64,000 bases of DNA, from NCBI GenBank assembly GCA_902806595.1, contig CADCXC010000035.1, forward strand, positions 1,116,001 to 1,180,000, given 5' to 3'. The notes beneath the pieces were generated by a model, which saw only the letters and a list, made by a program, of their open reading frames with translations, was not told the DNA's origin and searched no databases. Source of the DNA: Pyrenopolyporus hunteri (taxonomy: Eukaryota > Ascomycota > Sordariomycetes > Xylariales > Hypoxylaceae). Below are positions 31,448 to 44,800 of this stretch, piece by piece; position 1 is the first letter of the stretch; each line of letters opens with the position of its first letter. The position numbers and the translations under genes were made by a program.

Positions 31448-33813
31448 TTATTCTCGGTTCCTGCTCCTGCTCCGTTCTCGACTACGACTCCTATCCCTGT
31501 GCTTGTGATCTTTCACAACAAGCAATCCATCGTTTCTCTCCTTCCCTCTCTCTTTGTCCCGCTTCCTTTCCCGATCTCTTTCCTTCTCTTTCCGCCTGGA
31601 TCTTTCTTCCCGCTCCCTCTCCTTTTCGCTTTCGCGATCCATCTCACGTTCCTTTTCTCTGATCCTCTCTTCCCTCTCGCGATCTGAGCGCCTGATCTCC
31701 CTTACGGCCTCGACCTTCTCGAAGCTCTTGACGTCATCAGGCATACGCGTGACGACCAATTGTTCGCAGAATAACCCCCACTCGCCGCTCGTCCCGTCCT
31801 TTACTGCTTCCGCAAGCTCTTCACCGTACCGATCGCGATAGGCTCTCTTCACGGCCGTCATATGATGGCGATCCCAGTGGAAGCGGACAAGGCGGGAGAT
31901 GAGGAGCTCCCGGCGCAACGGATCTTTCCTAGACGCGTCGAGGGCGTGGTGAAGGAGGAGAGCATCGCGGACGGGCTTGTTAATGATACCATTGAGAATA
32001 TGAGCTAAGAGCTCGCCCTATTTCGATGGGTTAGCAGCCGTGCCCCGAGCTTTCGGACGTGGAATCTGGCACTCACCACGAGGTTTCCGCTCCTTTTAAG
32101 CGCATCCCGAGCGAAATTACTACCGACGACCTTCTCGTAAAGCCTGAGAACCTCTCTCAGGTGACTGTCGCTTCTCGAGACGACTATTTGGATCATGGCG
32201 GTTTCTCCACCCCTCTCGCTGCGAACGGCTTTGTACAAAGCCTCGACGTCATCCTGCACCAGTTCACGATCTACGGGCAGTGGCCGTCCGTATTCATCAA
32301 CCTCCTCCATTCGCTTCTCCTCTAGCACCATGAGAACTGCGCGCTTAAATTTGTCCTCTTTCAATTCGGTTTTCATGCAAAGTGTTAAGGAGTCCCTATA
32401 CTTCTTATCGGAGAACGCATCTTTGATTTTCGCGATCTCATAGTTGGAGCGCCCCATCAAGCTCTCAATCAACAACTCGCGCCGTAACTTATCACCGTGA
32501 TACCAGAAGTTAGCCCAGTACGCCTCCGACTCCCACTTGCCGAGTGCGACGGTGTAGCACGCTTTCATGAGGATCGGGTCCTCGTCCTTGAGGCGGGCGC
32601 GGATGTGTTTGGCGATGTTAACACCTTTACGTTCAGCGCCGGTCTTAACTAGCTGCTTGTACTCGGCGCGGAGCTCCATGATCTGCTCGTGCGTCATTCC
32701 AGGCAGGATTTCAATCAGGGGCTCTGTATTGGGAGGTAGGTGATCCCCCTTGAGCGCTTTGGCTAGACGTGCCGCATCTTCCACCGGGTCGTGGAATCGG
32801 GCACGACGTCGTTTCTTTTCACCGTTGCTTTCGCCGTCGGAAAGACTAGGGGAAAGCGGCTCGATGATGTCAGAGCTTCTCCTTCTTCTAGGGTCATCTG
32901 AAGCGAGGAGCATAGGCGATGGCATAGGCGACATGGACTGGTAGGTGCCGTGGTAAGATTCAAGAAGAGGTGATGGCGGTGCGCTCGATAAAGAAAGCGA
33001 AGCAGAATGGCGCCCCGTATTGACAGTCAACATAGACATTCTCCCAGTAGGCGGCTTAGGCGAGTGGTCTCCGCGAATACTCGAGCCGGGTTCGACGGCG
33101 ACAACCTTTGCGCCCGAAGCCCTCGGATCTAGGCCATAGGAATTACGTTGACGTTGGGTACTCGGCCTGTCTGGAAGTGACGGCGTATATAATGCATCTA
33201 CGCGGGGGTATTTCAAGTTCTCTTGTTGGTCATCTTCCCATCGGCCGGACACGGAATAGCTGATTCTGGCAGAATGCGACGAAGTCTGAGTACCGGAGTA
33301 TTTGCTCGTAGACGGGGGGGATACGGCAGCGCCGTAGGCTAGATCATCTTCTAGTTTTTCCTTCCTGCGTTCCTTTCTTCTTTCTTTTTCGCTATCTGAC
33401 TCGCGGAGCCTATTCGCGTATTTCGAAGGGAGAATAGCATCGGCGCCTCGTCGTAGCACATCCTGAGCGGCTTCTACCATATCCTTGTCGCCCCTGGATA
33501 CGCGCTCTGCGCTGCGCCTCCGGTACCGCGGGTCCTCTGAGGCGACGGAGTCGCGACTGGCGCGGTAATAGCTAGACTCGTCCGTAGGCGAACCCGTGCG
33601 GTAGGTGCCGCGAGGGCCGTTATGATCGCTAGTATAGCGGCGAGAGGCGGTGTCGTCGTCGTAGCTAAAGCCAGCAGGGGGAGAGGGCATCCGCACGGCG
33701 TCAAGCAAAGAAGGGGAACTATCACGGCCACGACGGTGGTCACGACCCTCGCTAGCACGCGCGGGAGATGGTGAGCGGCCACGCCGTGCGTCATCCCCGA
33801 CGTGCAAGGACAT
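31448..33813 (-). CDS. Large fungal annexin (ANXC4-like) with disordered head and charged tail
   Basis: Annexins bind acidic membranes, usually with calcium. Two exons on the minus strand are 33813-32077 and 32017-31448, joined in phase 0 across a 59-nt intron (donor GTGAGT, branch CTAAC, acceptor AATAG). The product has 768 residues. The first 340 or so are disordered, rich in Arg, Ser and Pro. The annexin core, about 345-680, has degenerate repeats: FHDPVEDAARLAKALKG, GVNIAKHIRARLKDEDPILM, ELVQDDVEALYKAVRSE and RRELLISRLVRFHWDRHHM. The last 85 residues, 684-768, are almost only Arg, Glu, Lys, Asp and Ser, ending in repeated Arg-Ser. Canonical GxGT calcium loops are not evident, so calcium binding may be weak. 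The start is the second in-frame Met; a Met ten codons upstream (33843) is possible. Confidence 0.85.
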
Positions 33814-36722
33814 GTCTAAGACACACCGGACGGACGTACGCACAAGAAAGGCAACTAGATTAAGCGGAATCGGCCGATGTGATGGCTGTGTTTAGCGACA
33901 AAATTGCGGGGCATCTATCGCCGAGGAGCTGTCTATATTGGTCTATGTTCGGCCTCGGTCTCGGCTGAGATAAGTTTATCAAGCGTGGTGGAACGTTAGA
34001 GGTGGACGGAAGATGCTGTCCGACTCTAGGTTCGGGGTTTGGGAGCGGTCTAGTGCGACGTGTTGTATCGTGTGTATCGTGTGTATCGTATGTGTTGGGT
34101 GTTGGGTGTTGGGTGTAGCGTAAACGCAAAAAATAACCAATATAAAAAAATATGATTAACAAAACAAAAACAACAAAAAGGCAAGGAGGAGAGAAGGTGA
34201 AGGTTGTCGGGAAGACGAACTGAGACAAAGCTATTGTTTATAATACGCCTAGCGAGAAAAGGGAATGTGCGTGTGCTTCCATGTTGTCCTGTCTTGTCAG
34301 TGAAGAGAGGGCGTAGTACCTGGCTGCGAGGAAACGAGAACGTCGCTAGTACCCCGCGCGTACATATGCGGCTTAGCACCAGTTACATGATACATTGTAG
34401 TACGTGAGGGGGATGAATCAAGACCCCATCAGCGGCTTCCACCTGGAGGGGGTTCCTATAATGCGCCAGTACGAGTACACGTATAGTACAATGTCAAAAA
34501 AAAAAAAAAAAAAAACCAGCTTAGACTAGCACCACCAACGGCTAGCTGCTGTCAGGTAGGCAGCTACGTACGTAGCTAGCTGCCATGACTCCCCTATTTA
34601 TTTATTGATTTTTTTTTTTTTTTTTTCGTTGTGTTTCCTTTTTCCTGCTTCATCTTTTTCTTCTTCTTTTCGTACCTATGCCGCGTTGGGGGCCAAAGTC
34701 GGAAACGGAAATCCAATAAGCAACCCATGGAACCACGGACAGAGTTGCAGACAACTCGGCATTAAAAGCGGTCTCATGTGTTATTCCTAACCAAACTTGT
34801 TCTAGGTCTGGGCTATATCATGCACTTCACGCTCGACTAGAGCTGATACCGCGGCCGCGTGTGTCCTGTGCCTAGCGTAGACATCTAAGAATGATATTTA
34901 TCTAGGTACATATACCTATAGGAGGTAAGTACCTAGGTAATATACATACAGTACCTACCGATATCACCGGGAGATATTACGGCAAAGAAATATCGGGACC
35001 TCTGCGTATACGCATCCACGGATATTGCACCAAGGCGAATCAGGTATGTGGAGATAATCGTCTCAGCTCTATCGATACTTATCCAATGACCGTCGCGGCT
35101 ATAAGGAGGTGCCTTGTCGCGTGGCACCCTAAATCATATATCTGACCTCAGCTTCTTCTGTAAGGTTAAATAAAAAAGAAGTGTTAGGACGCCCGGGGGC
35201 AAATTGTATGGTAGCGTCGTAGAAGGGCTAAGGAGAACTATTCACCTTGAACCACTTAACGTTAGGCAGGTAATAATAGCACGGTATTTGCCGCGTGGAT
35301 CGATGCACATATATGACCCAGCAGGATCATGTTTGTTAACAGTGGGGCGTAAGGCAATAAGGCATAAAGCTATACTGAAAGGGGCTAGTATGTACTATCA
35401 CATACAAACTTATATGTAAAGATACCTATATTACTTAATTCCTTAATTATCGTAATTATCTGCCACTAATATCACGGCACTCTCGAATCTTTTGAAATAT
35501 AGGGATCGATTAAAAATATACGCTATGAAATAACTCCCGAATAGTCTCGATTTATGCCTATTACGTAACCCCTAAAGATTTATTCAAATCGCTGTCGCTA
35601 TCGTCGTATCCTCGATACGCCAACAGGCGGTATGGACAGGACCTCACTTTGTACCCTCACATACTAATTTGTATGGGATAGTACATACCAGCAAAGTTCG
35701 ATGCCTGGCGCCTTGGCGCCCCACTGTTAACAAACATGATCCTGCTGGGTTATACATCGGTTGCACCCAATGCATTAGGGGAGCCCATTCCCCCCAATCA
35801 AGTGTCACCCTATAGGAAAGCGACTGGGCTGGACCGTTCACGCCTCCACGGTGGCGTTTCGAGATCATGTTATCCAATAGCTTCTTTGGGGACGCCAACT
35901 GGGCAGCCTCATGCTTGCGTGCAGGTATCCGCAAGAGCCACTTGGACGATAAACATGGCAAAGCATCCATCCATCGCGCAAAACAAAGATCCATAGCACT
36001 TACTATATGGTATGCATGCGTACAAATCTGTCTATAGAATCAAAATGAATCGGACGCCCATGGGTCATGATGGTCTACTGAACTTGCTCATTCCGTACCT
36101 TCACACATATCTCCGGATGGGTCCATGGAGACTTGTATTATAACCCATGTCTGAACCAGGCTTTTTGAGCTCTTGGGACCACTCTGGGATTCGTCCACGA
36201 CACACAGATTTAGTACCTACGTACGGTATGGACGGGTTTATACAAGAAAAAAAAAACAATCACAGAATCGACGGGCCCACGGGTTTTACATTCATCGGGT
36301 GACAAGGCTCATAGCGTAAACTTATTATTCTCAACTAACGAACTGATCGGTTCAGTTCATCTGTACAAATTCTGACTAAACTTGTCGGCTCCTGTACAGT
36401 ACCTACCTATTCATTATCTTTAAGATTGTGGTTCGATAACTGCTCGGCTGTTTCCCGCATGTTCGGAATCTTTGAGCACTTCTTACTGCCTGGGATTTTA
36501 TTTTGTTTGCTCGTATTCATTCGTATTCTCGACATCCCTCGGTTGATGATGTATCGTTGTGGGTATATCGTGGTCAGGTTCCTGGTAGAAATGAATCCCA
36601 ATATCCTTGAGCATGCCAGCTCAGATTCCTAAACGCCTAACACTGGTTTTGGTATCATAACAAAAGAAAGAAACTCCCTAGGCACCCCGCATTTCTACCC
36701 TCCCCTATTCCCGTCGGCGACG
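33814..36722. other. Gene-free region with inverted-repeat element
   Basis: No supported gene. The annexin 5' flank contains GTGTATC and GTTGGGT short tandem repeats at 34068-34116. Poly-A (about 34495-34515) and poly-T (about 34609-34626) runs follow, then a small palindrome run at 34902-34935. A 459-bp inverted-repeat element is listed separately. The rest is AT-rich. Confidence 0.6.
35301..35759. mobile_element. MITE-like inverted-repeat element, non-coding
   Basis: Two arms face each other. The 34 bp at 35316-35349 and the 34 bp at 35717-35750 are perfect inverted copies (core ACCCAGCAGGATCATGTTTG, then TTAACAGTGGGGCG). Weaker matching extends outwards (CGATG ... TATA) and about 60-70 bp inwards (a shared GTATGTACTAT and ACATACAAA-type segment in each arm). 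The total is about 459 bp with no coding capacity between the arms, as expected for a miniature inverted-repeat element. No clear target-site duplication was found; a TA pair flanks both ends. Confidence 0.65.
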
Positions 36723-37526
36723 CTAAGATTTCACCCCTTCGTTAGGGTAAGCTGGCGTACATGCGGCCGGCACGGGGCGGTCCACCAAAGGAGGAATAAG
36801 AGTGGCTTTCTCTTCGTCATCTAGACGAAGAGCGCTCTTGTCACCAGCCTGGGAGTTGCGTAGCCTGTTATTTACGTTAGTTTCCTAAGTCAATAATAAA
36901 CAGAGCCAGAGGATGGTTGGGAAGGGGGGTAAATACGTGTATCGGAGTGCGCTCGAAAGAAGCGCTACAAGGACCACGGCGGCGGCGGCGACCGGGACTG
37001 CGAGTATAACGGTGTCCGCGGCCTTGCGCACGCAGCGGAAACGCAGGACTTGATCTTGAGATAAATAGGGGAGATAGGTCCACGACTCGCGCTCCGCCTT
37101 CGTTTCTAGCTCCACAATGGTCTCCTCCGGCTCGGGCTCCGCATTGTCCCCCCGAGTCTCCTCTCTTATGATGCTAGATTCGGGGAATGGCAATTGCTTC
37201 TTGGGACGAGCTAGGGAGGTGAGAAAGGTGAAAACGTTGGGCGTTTCCCAGGCTTTGGCACCGGCAAGGTTGTCCGGCAGCTGGACGCGTTGGCCATCCG
37301 CTGCGACGACGATGTTGTTGTGTTTTTCAATTGATATTTTGGAAGGGGTGAAAAAAGATACGAAGTATCTCGTCCTAGTTGGAGGTTCTGGCTGTTGCGC
37401 CGTCTGCCGCATATGGGCTGAGGCCTTATCGGATTGGCCCGGTAGCTTATCTAGCGTGGTTACAGGGGCTGCGAAACCGCCGCTGCTAAGGAGGAAGAGG
37501 CATAACGCAGTTGTTGATCCCTTCAT
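36723..37526 (-). CDS. Unrecognised single-pass membrane protein with signal peptide
   Basis: No family is recognised. Two exons are read, 37526-36937 and 36864-36723, with a 72-nt phase-2 intron (donor GTATTT, branch CTAAC, acceptor AACAG). Splicing avoids a frame that would end in a short hydrophobic run and instead gives a polar tail to a TAG stop. The product has 243 residues. Residues 1-20 form a signal peptide (MKGSTTALCLFLLSSGGFAA). A luminal or extracellular part of about 150 residues follows with no cysteine pattern. A helix at about 173-193 (VILAVPVAAAAVVLVALLSS) crosses the membrane. The cytosolic tail of about 45 residues contains DKSALRLDDEEKATLIPP. Type I topology is predicted. 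Either the intron or the read-through version may be used; the spliced one is preferred for its good signals. Confidence 0.7.
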
Positions 37527-40320
37527 GGTAGCGGACTGTGTTGATTATTGCAACGATCGAGGCCTCCTATGAAACGAAACAAATCAAAACAAAAAGTTAA
37601 CGAGGCGAAACTATGCGAAAGCTGATGGGCGTAAACATTCCAAAGAAGAACGGACGCAAAGCGCAGGAGGGAACAATTCTGAAGGGTGGTCTACAAACCT
37701 TTTGCGATTAATTGCTTAGTCAAGTTCTGGTTCTGTAACAGTGTTGTCGATGCGGTAGTAGTGATGAAATAATCGTCGAAACCGCTAGAGGGGTAGGTAA
37801 GTGAGAGGTAAGTGATAGGTAAGGTACCAGGTTTGGGGTTTTCCTTGGCGACCAGGAAGAGGCGGCAGAGAGTCCTTCAAATATGTAAGGAACGGCCGAG
37901 TTGGAGTATGGGAGCTTGTTTTGAGGTACCGGTGGTTTTGTATTGTGGGGTGATCTAAAGCAATATTTCCTAGGTACAATACGACTATTACCAGGCAAAG
38001 TGGTCGAGGAAAGAGTTGACGCGAGTCGATCACGCGCCTTAGGATCTGGACGGTTGATTGGCTGGCCGCGCGGCAATTCAAAAGGGGATTCGAAGGAAAA
38101 AAAAAAATTGCGATCTGGCTGTTCTTTTGTAAGTGACACGGCTTTAATGACTCTCTTTTTTTTTTTTTGGTGTTATTCTGCTTTTTTGGGGGGGCGACGC
38201 GGGAGTAGGAATTGGGGTTCAGTAACTAACACGGTAGATCAGTTTATTAATATGCGGTTAAAACTGCCATTCGCACCCTTTCCCCTCGTTCAGGCACCGT
38301 ACTTGGGTATTATTCCCGGTGATCAAAGTAGCCGACTTTCTCGCGTTGCTCTTCAACGTTCCGCGTCTTCGGATACGGGATGCTATGAGGATGGCAAGTT
38401 TGCTGCGATGTCGTGCTGAATCCAGTTGTGTATCGGCTTGGAGGTAACCTTGACTTTTAAACGCCCAACAAGAGAACCGTAGAGCTCTAACCCACGATAA
38501 CCCTTCTCTAGCTTATTCTCCCTCCCCTCCCCCCCTTTGAGATCAACGCTGGGACAATAGGCTATGACGCCAGACACGGGCTGCGCCTCGCTAACCCTTT
38601 CCCAACCATTACACAAAAACACAAGCATGGGCATATGTCCGGCGTTATGTCCATAGGCACGTTGCCGGCTATCTTCTGCCATTACACCGGGTGTAAACCC
38701 GCGGGAAGTTGGGATGGAATTACTCAAAAGTTATGGATAGGATTCGGAAGATCAATGCGTTCGTAAGATTTTCAATCGCCCACGGCAGTCAAAGCTTGTT
38801 ACTTTTTCTATGTAGTACGTGAATATCCCCTCGCCTATTTCCTTACTAGTAGCTACCATCTAAAGGATCGAATGATCCCACTTTTCTACTTTACATATTA
38901 AAGCCGGCCATTCAGCGTCCAATGATCTTCGAGCGGTGACCGAATCTGGCAAAAGCTTAGAGGTCGATAGATACCTATGGCGTAAGAAAAATAAGAAGAA
39001 TGAGAAGAATGAGAAAGACGATAGGCAATATACCATTTAACGGATATTCCAAGGTTGTTCTGTGTTGGTAGCCGTACGTAGAACCTTGAGCATCGTGCCA
39101 AAAGCCGGCCGAGTATAGATTATTCGTACAAGCTGTTGTCTACCTGCCTACATGGGCGAGCCAGGTAACACCTATTGCGTCGTACGTGGGTAGGACACCG
39201 GAGGTGCTGTGTTTGATGCCACGATGGTAGCTGGCCTTCAAATGTTTGTGCGCATTAACTACCTGATCTCACATGCGTCGCGCTTACCTAGATACCTTAC
39301 ATACCTTTAACAATAAGCCAGCTCTAAGGTACGGAATCTTGGGTAAGGTATGGAACACGAAATATCGAGGCGAGCAAGTACCTACCATGGCTAGAGATAT
39401 TCAAGGCGGCTCAAAACCGCGGAATCCACACCATCGCCGACAGCAGACACCGTACCTGCATTAAAGGCCTTGGTTAAGCACCCTTGTCCAGCAGCAAGCA
39501 AGGCTCGATTCGAAAACAGTCTCCTGAACACGACATATATACCTCTATACGGCGAGTCGTCGGAGAAGAGCGAGCTGGGCGTAGCTTGTAAGGGCTATTG
39601 GCCACCAATAAGAATACTTCACACAGACATTTCGTCGTCCACTAGTACGTGACGGTTCGGGTGCCACATAATTGATCTAATAGCCTAGGACACCAGATTG
39701 TCTCGTATCGTATAATTACCAATACACTCTTACCTATGGTATCGTCGTATAGATCTACTTATTTTTAAGGGAAACTTTAAGACACGCATATATAAGTCGG
39801 AGGGACCGGGGATCATACGGCCCTAGGGGATTCTTTAGATGTGGTACCTACCTAATGTGGCCTTGGTTAGGTGCATGGCCTGGGTCCTGTAGCTCTTATG
39901 GCCCGGCCTAGACAAACATGTTCTGAATGTCCTGCCCGATAGGTACCTACGTACCGACGTGTATTGTACAATAGGTACATTACCTAGCTCCGCCTGAGCG
40001 TAGTGCACCTGTCTGTTGTGGACAGTGCACGAGATACCCCACCAGGCGAATCATTTTTAGCTAAGGCACCTATGTAGGTAGGTAGGTACCTATCCAGGGT
40101 CTGTATGCTTGTCCTTCCTTCGACCTTCGACCTTCAACTTACTACATGCCTACCGCATATCCTACCGAATGCATCACCACATACATCACCACCTACGTAC
40201 ACACATAATACCTATGTATTTTTCCCAACATGTGTATGATTTCACGGCCGTAGAATAGCCTATTCCCCAACCTCCGCCGTCGGAGCCCTCCCGGCAAGCC
40301 CGCAGAAGACGAGTTCGGAG
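37527..40320. other. Intergenic region, no supported gene
   Basis: Several frames of 114-158 codons occur at 37.7-38.7 kb on both strands. None carries a recognisable domain, and overlapping frames on opposite strands look equally good, so none is called. The region has T-rich runs near 38155-38170 and a small palindrome run at 40070-40095 close to the GPI2 gene. Confidence 0.5.
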
Positions 40321-41870
40321 ATGCCCCATCCTTCTAGTTCCCATTCTTCTAGCCTCGGTTCATCAACCATAACTACGGCTTCGGCGCCCGCGCGGGATGG
40401 ACCGCAACCCGGTTTAACGCGTGCCGCCACCCTACCCCTCGAGCTACATTCCCAGCGGTCCGCTCGTTCCCACCTTGCTCCCGAGGATGCTTTCGCCGCC
40501 GCGTCCTCCTCGCGACGACAATCGGGCTTCGAACCTAACGGCGTTGGTGAAGGCCGCTCCGAGTCGCGGTCGCGGAAGACAGGCCCGAAGCCCGGGAGTA
40601 GGAGCAGGAGTAGGCGGCGGAGACGCAATTGGAAAAAGCTGCTATGGGTTAAACAATCTTGTATGGTGTCGCCGTCCCCTTTATATACGATCGCGCCACC
40701 GTTAACAGTCAACTCCAAGACCCAGATAACTACACAGACCAGGCCACGTTCCTCGAGAATCTGCAGCGAAATCCGCGCCTCCAACCGTACGAGTTCTGGC
40801 CCCTCGTAGCCGATTCAACCGTCATCCTCCAACAAGTATGCTCGGTCATCATCTTCGTTGTCTGCTTCGTCGGGATATTCCAAGAGCGGGTTTCCCCTGT
40901 CGCTGTCGTGGGTTGGGGCAGCTTCGCGACCTTCGTCGGCTGGCTGTTATGGGACTGGTGGGTAGGTCAGGAAGATGAGGATGAGGTACTGCAAAGGCGC
41001 CGCAGCAATCGCAGTCGCTCGATAAGAGAACCGAGCAGAAGAGATCGCCCGAGCGCCGCAGTATCCGCTACAAGCTCGGTGACGAATTTAGCTATCACAG
41101 AGCGGTCATACCCGCAGGCGAATCCGGTGGCTATGCGCCAGTCCTATTCCGCCTCCGCTACTTCCCTCCAGTCGAATGCATCCCAAGTTAGCATTGCAGG
41201 TCGGAGGTCCTCGGAGTCTGTCGAAACCCCGAGCCATCGCGCGTCATCCCCCCTCCGCAACGGGAGGGCTAACCTTCGTCTCAGTACCGTCAAATCGGCC
41301 ATCCTTATATACTGCACGTTATTGGGGCTATCGCCAATTCTAAAATCTCTGACTCGATCTACCTCATCCGACAGCATCTGGGCCATGTCTTTCTGGTTAT
41401 TGGCGATTAACATATTCTTCTACGACTACTCCTCGGGTCCTGTCAAGTTCCCAGCCTCTCTTTCGACCAACGCGGCGCTAATGGCTTCCACCGTGCTCGC
41501 TTCCCGCCTCCCCTCTACCGGACAAGTGTTCAGCCTCACACTATTCAGCATTGAGGTATTCGGCTTATTCCCCGTCTTCAGACGCTACGCCAGACACCGA
41601 AGCTGGAAGTATCACGTCGCGCTCTCCGTATTGCTGGTGATCGGAGCGGGGGGCGGAGTTGGCCTAATAGTAGGGGAAGAAAAAGGTGGCGTGCTACCGT
41701 GGAGAAGCGGGCTTTTGGGGGTCTTTGTAGCGGTCGTTATCGCCATTGTCGCCATGGGTGGGTGTAGTTGGTGGCTTATCGGACTTCAGAAGTACAAGAA
41801 TGCTATTAACGGGCCTTGGGACCAGGCGAGGCCGATCATCATTAGTCGGCGGCTTTGGGACGATGAATGA
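40321..41870 (+). CDS. gpi2: GPI-anchor biosynthesis GlcNAc-transferase subunit Gpi2/PIG-C
   Basis: This is a subunit of the ER complex that moves GlcNAc from UDP-GlcNAc to phosphatidylinositol, the first step of GPI-anchor synthesis. Two exons are read, 40321-40660 and 40720-41870, with a 59-nt phase-1 intron (donor GTATGG, acceptor CCAAG). The join restores the family signature NWKKLLWVKQSYPDNYTDQA. The product has 496 residues. A disordered Ser/Arg/Pro-rich head (about 1-100) comes first, then the signature, then hydrophobic helices starting VCSVIIFVVCFVGIF. A long Ser-rich hydrophilic loop (about 205-305) is followed by the C-terminal set of membrane helices and a tail ending near NGPWDQARP. 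The long central loop is a common fungal insertion. The first Met of the frame was used as the start. Confidence 0.92.
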
Positions 41871-44800
41871 GACCGAAGAAAACGACTTGATAGCCGCGTG
41901 CCGAGGGCTCATATCCTGACCGCCCCGAGTGATAAACGCAGATAATATATCAACGCGTGTTGACTTGTAGCGTGCTTATAATATCCACCTAATTTCCAGC
42001 GCTCCTTTCGGCTCTTCCAGCACGTAATAGCTACGTAGCGCTAAGATAAAGCCGAATTTCCAGTACCTAGGACCTCACCTCTCAGAAAGTTTGATATAAC
42101 AGTACCTAACTAAAGAACTAAAGATCGTCTATCTACCTACGGGTACTCAGGTAGGCGTTCGCGGAAACTCGTAGCCTTCGAACAGGGCAATCAAACATTT
42201 ATATTATACTATTTATCATACAAATAGGTGGTGACATAGCAATAAGATAGGTACGTTTAGTGCTTTCGTGCCTGACGCTGCCGTCTTCTAGCTAATCCCG
42301 AAAAGGAGGCGGTTGAGGTCTATAACGGACACGACAAATACTCCGAATGATTGGAATATTCTGCCCCCCTATTATATATTACCCAGACATCTTTTGCTAA
42401 TCCGTATCCAGCTGCCTGTATGGAAAGGGAAAATTCACCATTCTTTAACCCAATCAATAACTACTGGTATTGACGCGTCTAGTCGTGAGAAACTAGGACA
42501 CACCAGCGCGCTCTTCTCAGTGTTGCTTGTATCCATACTTGGTTGTAGTGATCCGCGCCCAACTATTTACATGTTTCTAAATAGAAAATCTACTTAGGTA
42601 GGTACCTACATATATTCTTAAGAGCTTAATTCCTGCGTTCACCCGTCGCCTACCTACCATATCTATTCCAGCTCCGCAGGTCTTCTTCAGACGGAATCTT
42701 CTTATAGGGCGTATCAATGGCAAAATGCTCGTATTACTAGGTAGATATCACATACAATCACTCAAGAGTGCATGTTCCAGATCCAATTAATTTAATATTA
42801 GCCGGATGTTATCTGTTCTTGGCCTTACTTCAGTAACTATCAACCGATTTGGAGTTTTCGTATTCTTAGCTAGGTACCCGACGAGGTATCGAGTCCCTCG
42901 ATATCTTGCGAACAGGGCAGTAAGAATCCTTACTTAATGAGTATAACATATATCGAGTACATAGGTCACGGCTGTATATACCATCGTAAGATACACACGT
43001 CCTTCCCACCACATCCTAACATCCTCTTCAGATAGTTGTGTGGATAGATGGTTAGGGAGGTCATTTTTGTTAGGACTTGTTAATCATTATATCTCTATAG
43101 TTGATGTTTACGGTAGTCAAATTGCCATGGTGAACTATTTACTTTCGAACAACGGTAATGTAACCCTACCTACTGAGATAATTATAACTGATATAGTCTA
43201 TCTAACTATTTATTTATATTAAATACGAAGTCGATAGACTTTGTTTCAGCGTATCAAATAATAAGAATATATTTTTAGATTTCTACTTGAATAGAAATTA
43301 AGCCTTAGAAAAATGTCATTATTTTGTGTATTCCGCCCCTTTCCCTTTAACGCTTAGGAATAGGCTGGTGTACTATACTTGACTTAATATAATACGTAAG
43401 GGTCGTATATGATGTCTAATTTATATTCCGGTGTTTACTAGTTAGAGTAATATATTTGATATTATTAATATCGAGTATGATAAATATAGTAAGGATGCCA
43501 GGCCTCTTCTTTTAAAAGCTGTTACGATGAAGGAAATTTTCATTCGATTAAGAGTATAGGCTTAAGGGAACGGCATCTTAGATTTTACTATACGTACATA
43601 CATTAATGTAAGCCAGGTCGCCGAGATTGATAGGGACCCAAGGTATGCGGGCGACTAAGGTGTTTAGATCACAACGACCTCCAATATACAATCTACCACC
43701 TATGTTATATAGATAGTTTGCGTAATCATTTATGCCAAAGCATCCGTTTCGCTGAACTTTACTAGTGTCTAAACAACGATGTTAAGACGTGGACGTGAGA
43801 TATGTCTTTTTATCCTCATCCAGTACGTTAAGTCTTTAACGTGGTTAATTGGATAGTGTTGTGCAATGATAGGGGTATCTTCCTCGCTATATACCCGGTC
43901 TCGAGCACATGTATGGCACAACTCATTCGACGGAAGATATTTTATGTTGATAACGTATGCGTCATTCAACTATAACTTAAGGGGTAAATGCTGGAAACTG
44001 TGGGACTTCTTAGACAACACATGGCTATAAAATGCTCTATTACGTAGCTACGTATAACATTGTAAATACATAGCCGCCGATACACAGCTGGTTGAATGTC
44101 GCCTTATCAGCTAACCACAGCCGGGACAAACCGAAAACTGCTTGCTCGACTAGTCAATTCCTAAGAGTTGCACTTCCCTTTTCAATGATCACTATGAAGG
44201 TCAATATGTTGAGTAGCTGGTCACCGTATTCTTCGTGGATATCTCTTGTTGGCGGGGGAGAGGGTCTTGTTGTTCCCATAGGCAGATAGGTAGGTGGGTA
44301 TACCGATCAGCGCGGAAAACCAACTCCTCAATTAGGATTCTCGAATTTAACCCGACAACAAGGTACCAAGCTACCAAGACAACGCCATCTTAACGAGGGA
44401 CAGTAATATACGGAAGCTTGAGCGTTTCCTCCCATTGATGTATCCTATATAGGAGTACATCGACTTAATGCACTCCGATTCGCCATTACCCATACGAGAG
44501 CCTGCTGACCATTCTCCCTGGTGATTCAAACGGGCCAGCGTGCCCATGGAATAACCCGCCAGTGCGCTGTAGCAATGCATGATGCCCTAGAAGTATCTGA
44601 TCAAGCGTAATCCAATGGGGGGTGATACAACCGTCCGGACTTAGGGAAGGCTACGATCCAAGATTCCCCACCCATGTTGAAGAAAGCAAGTCACCCTACA
44701 TATAAGAATCAAGGCAGGATACGAGAGGTAGAGGCGCTATATACATACTGTGTATCGAGATTTAAAGCCTCGGCGTTGCCTATGTTTTAAGAAACGCACT

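Noticed and set aside
33860..34379. Hydrophobic minus-strand frames upstream of the annexin gene
   Set aside because: They overlap short tandem repeats and AT-rich leader sequence; no family match.
38383..38727. 114-codon minus-strand frame
   Set aside because: Reasonable composition but no domain or splice context, and an equally long frame lies on the other strand nearby.
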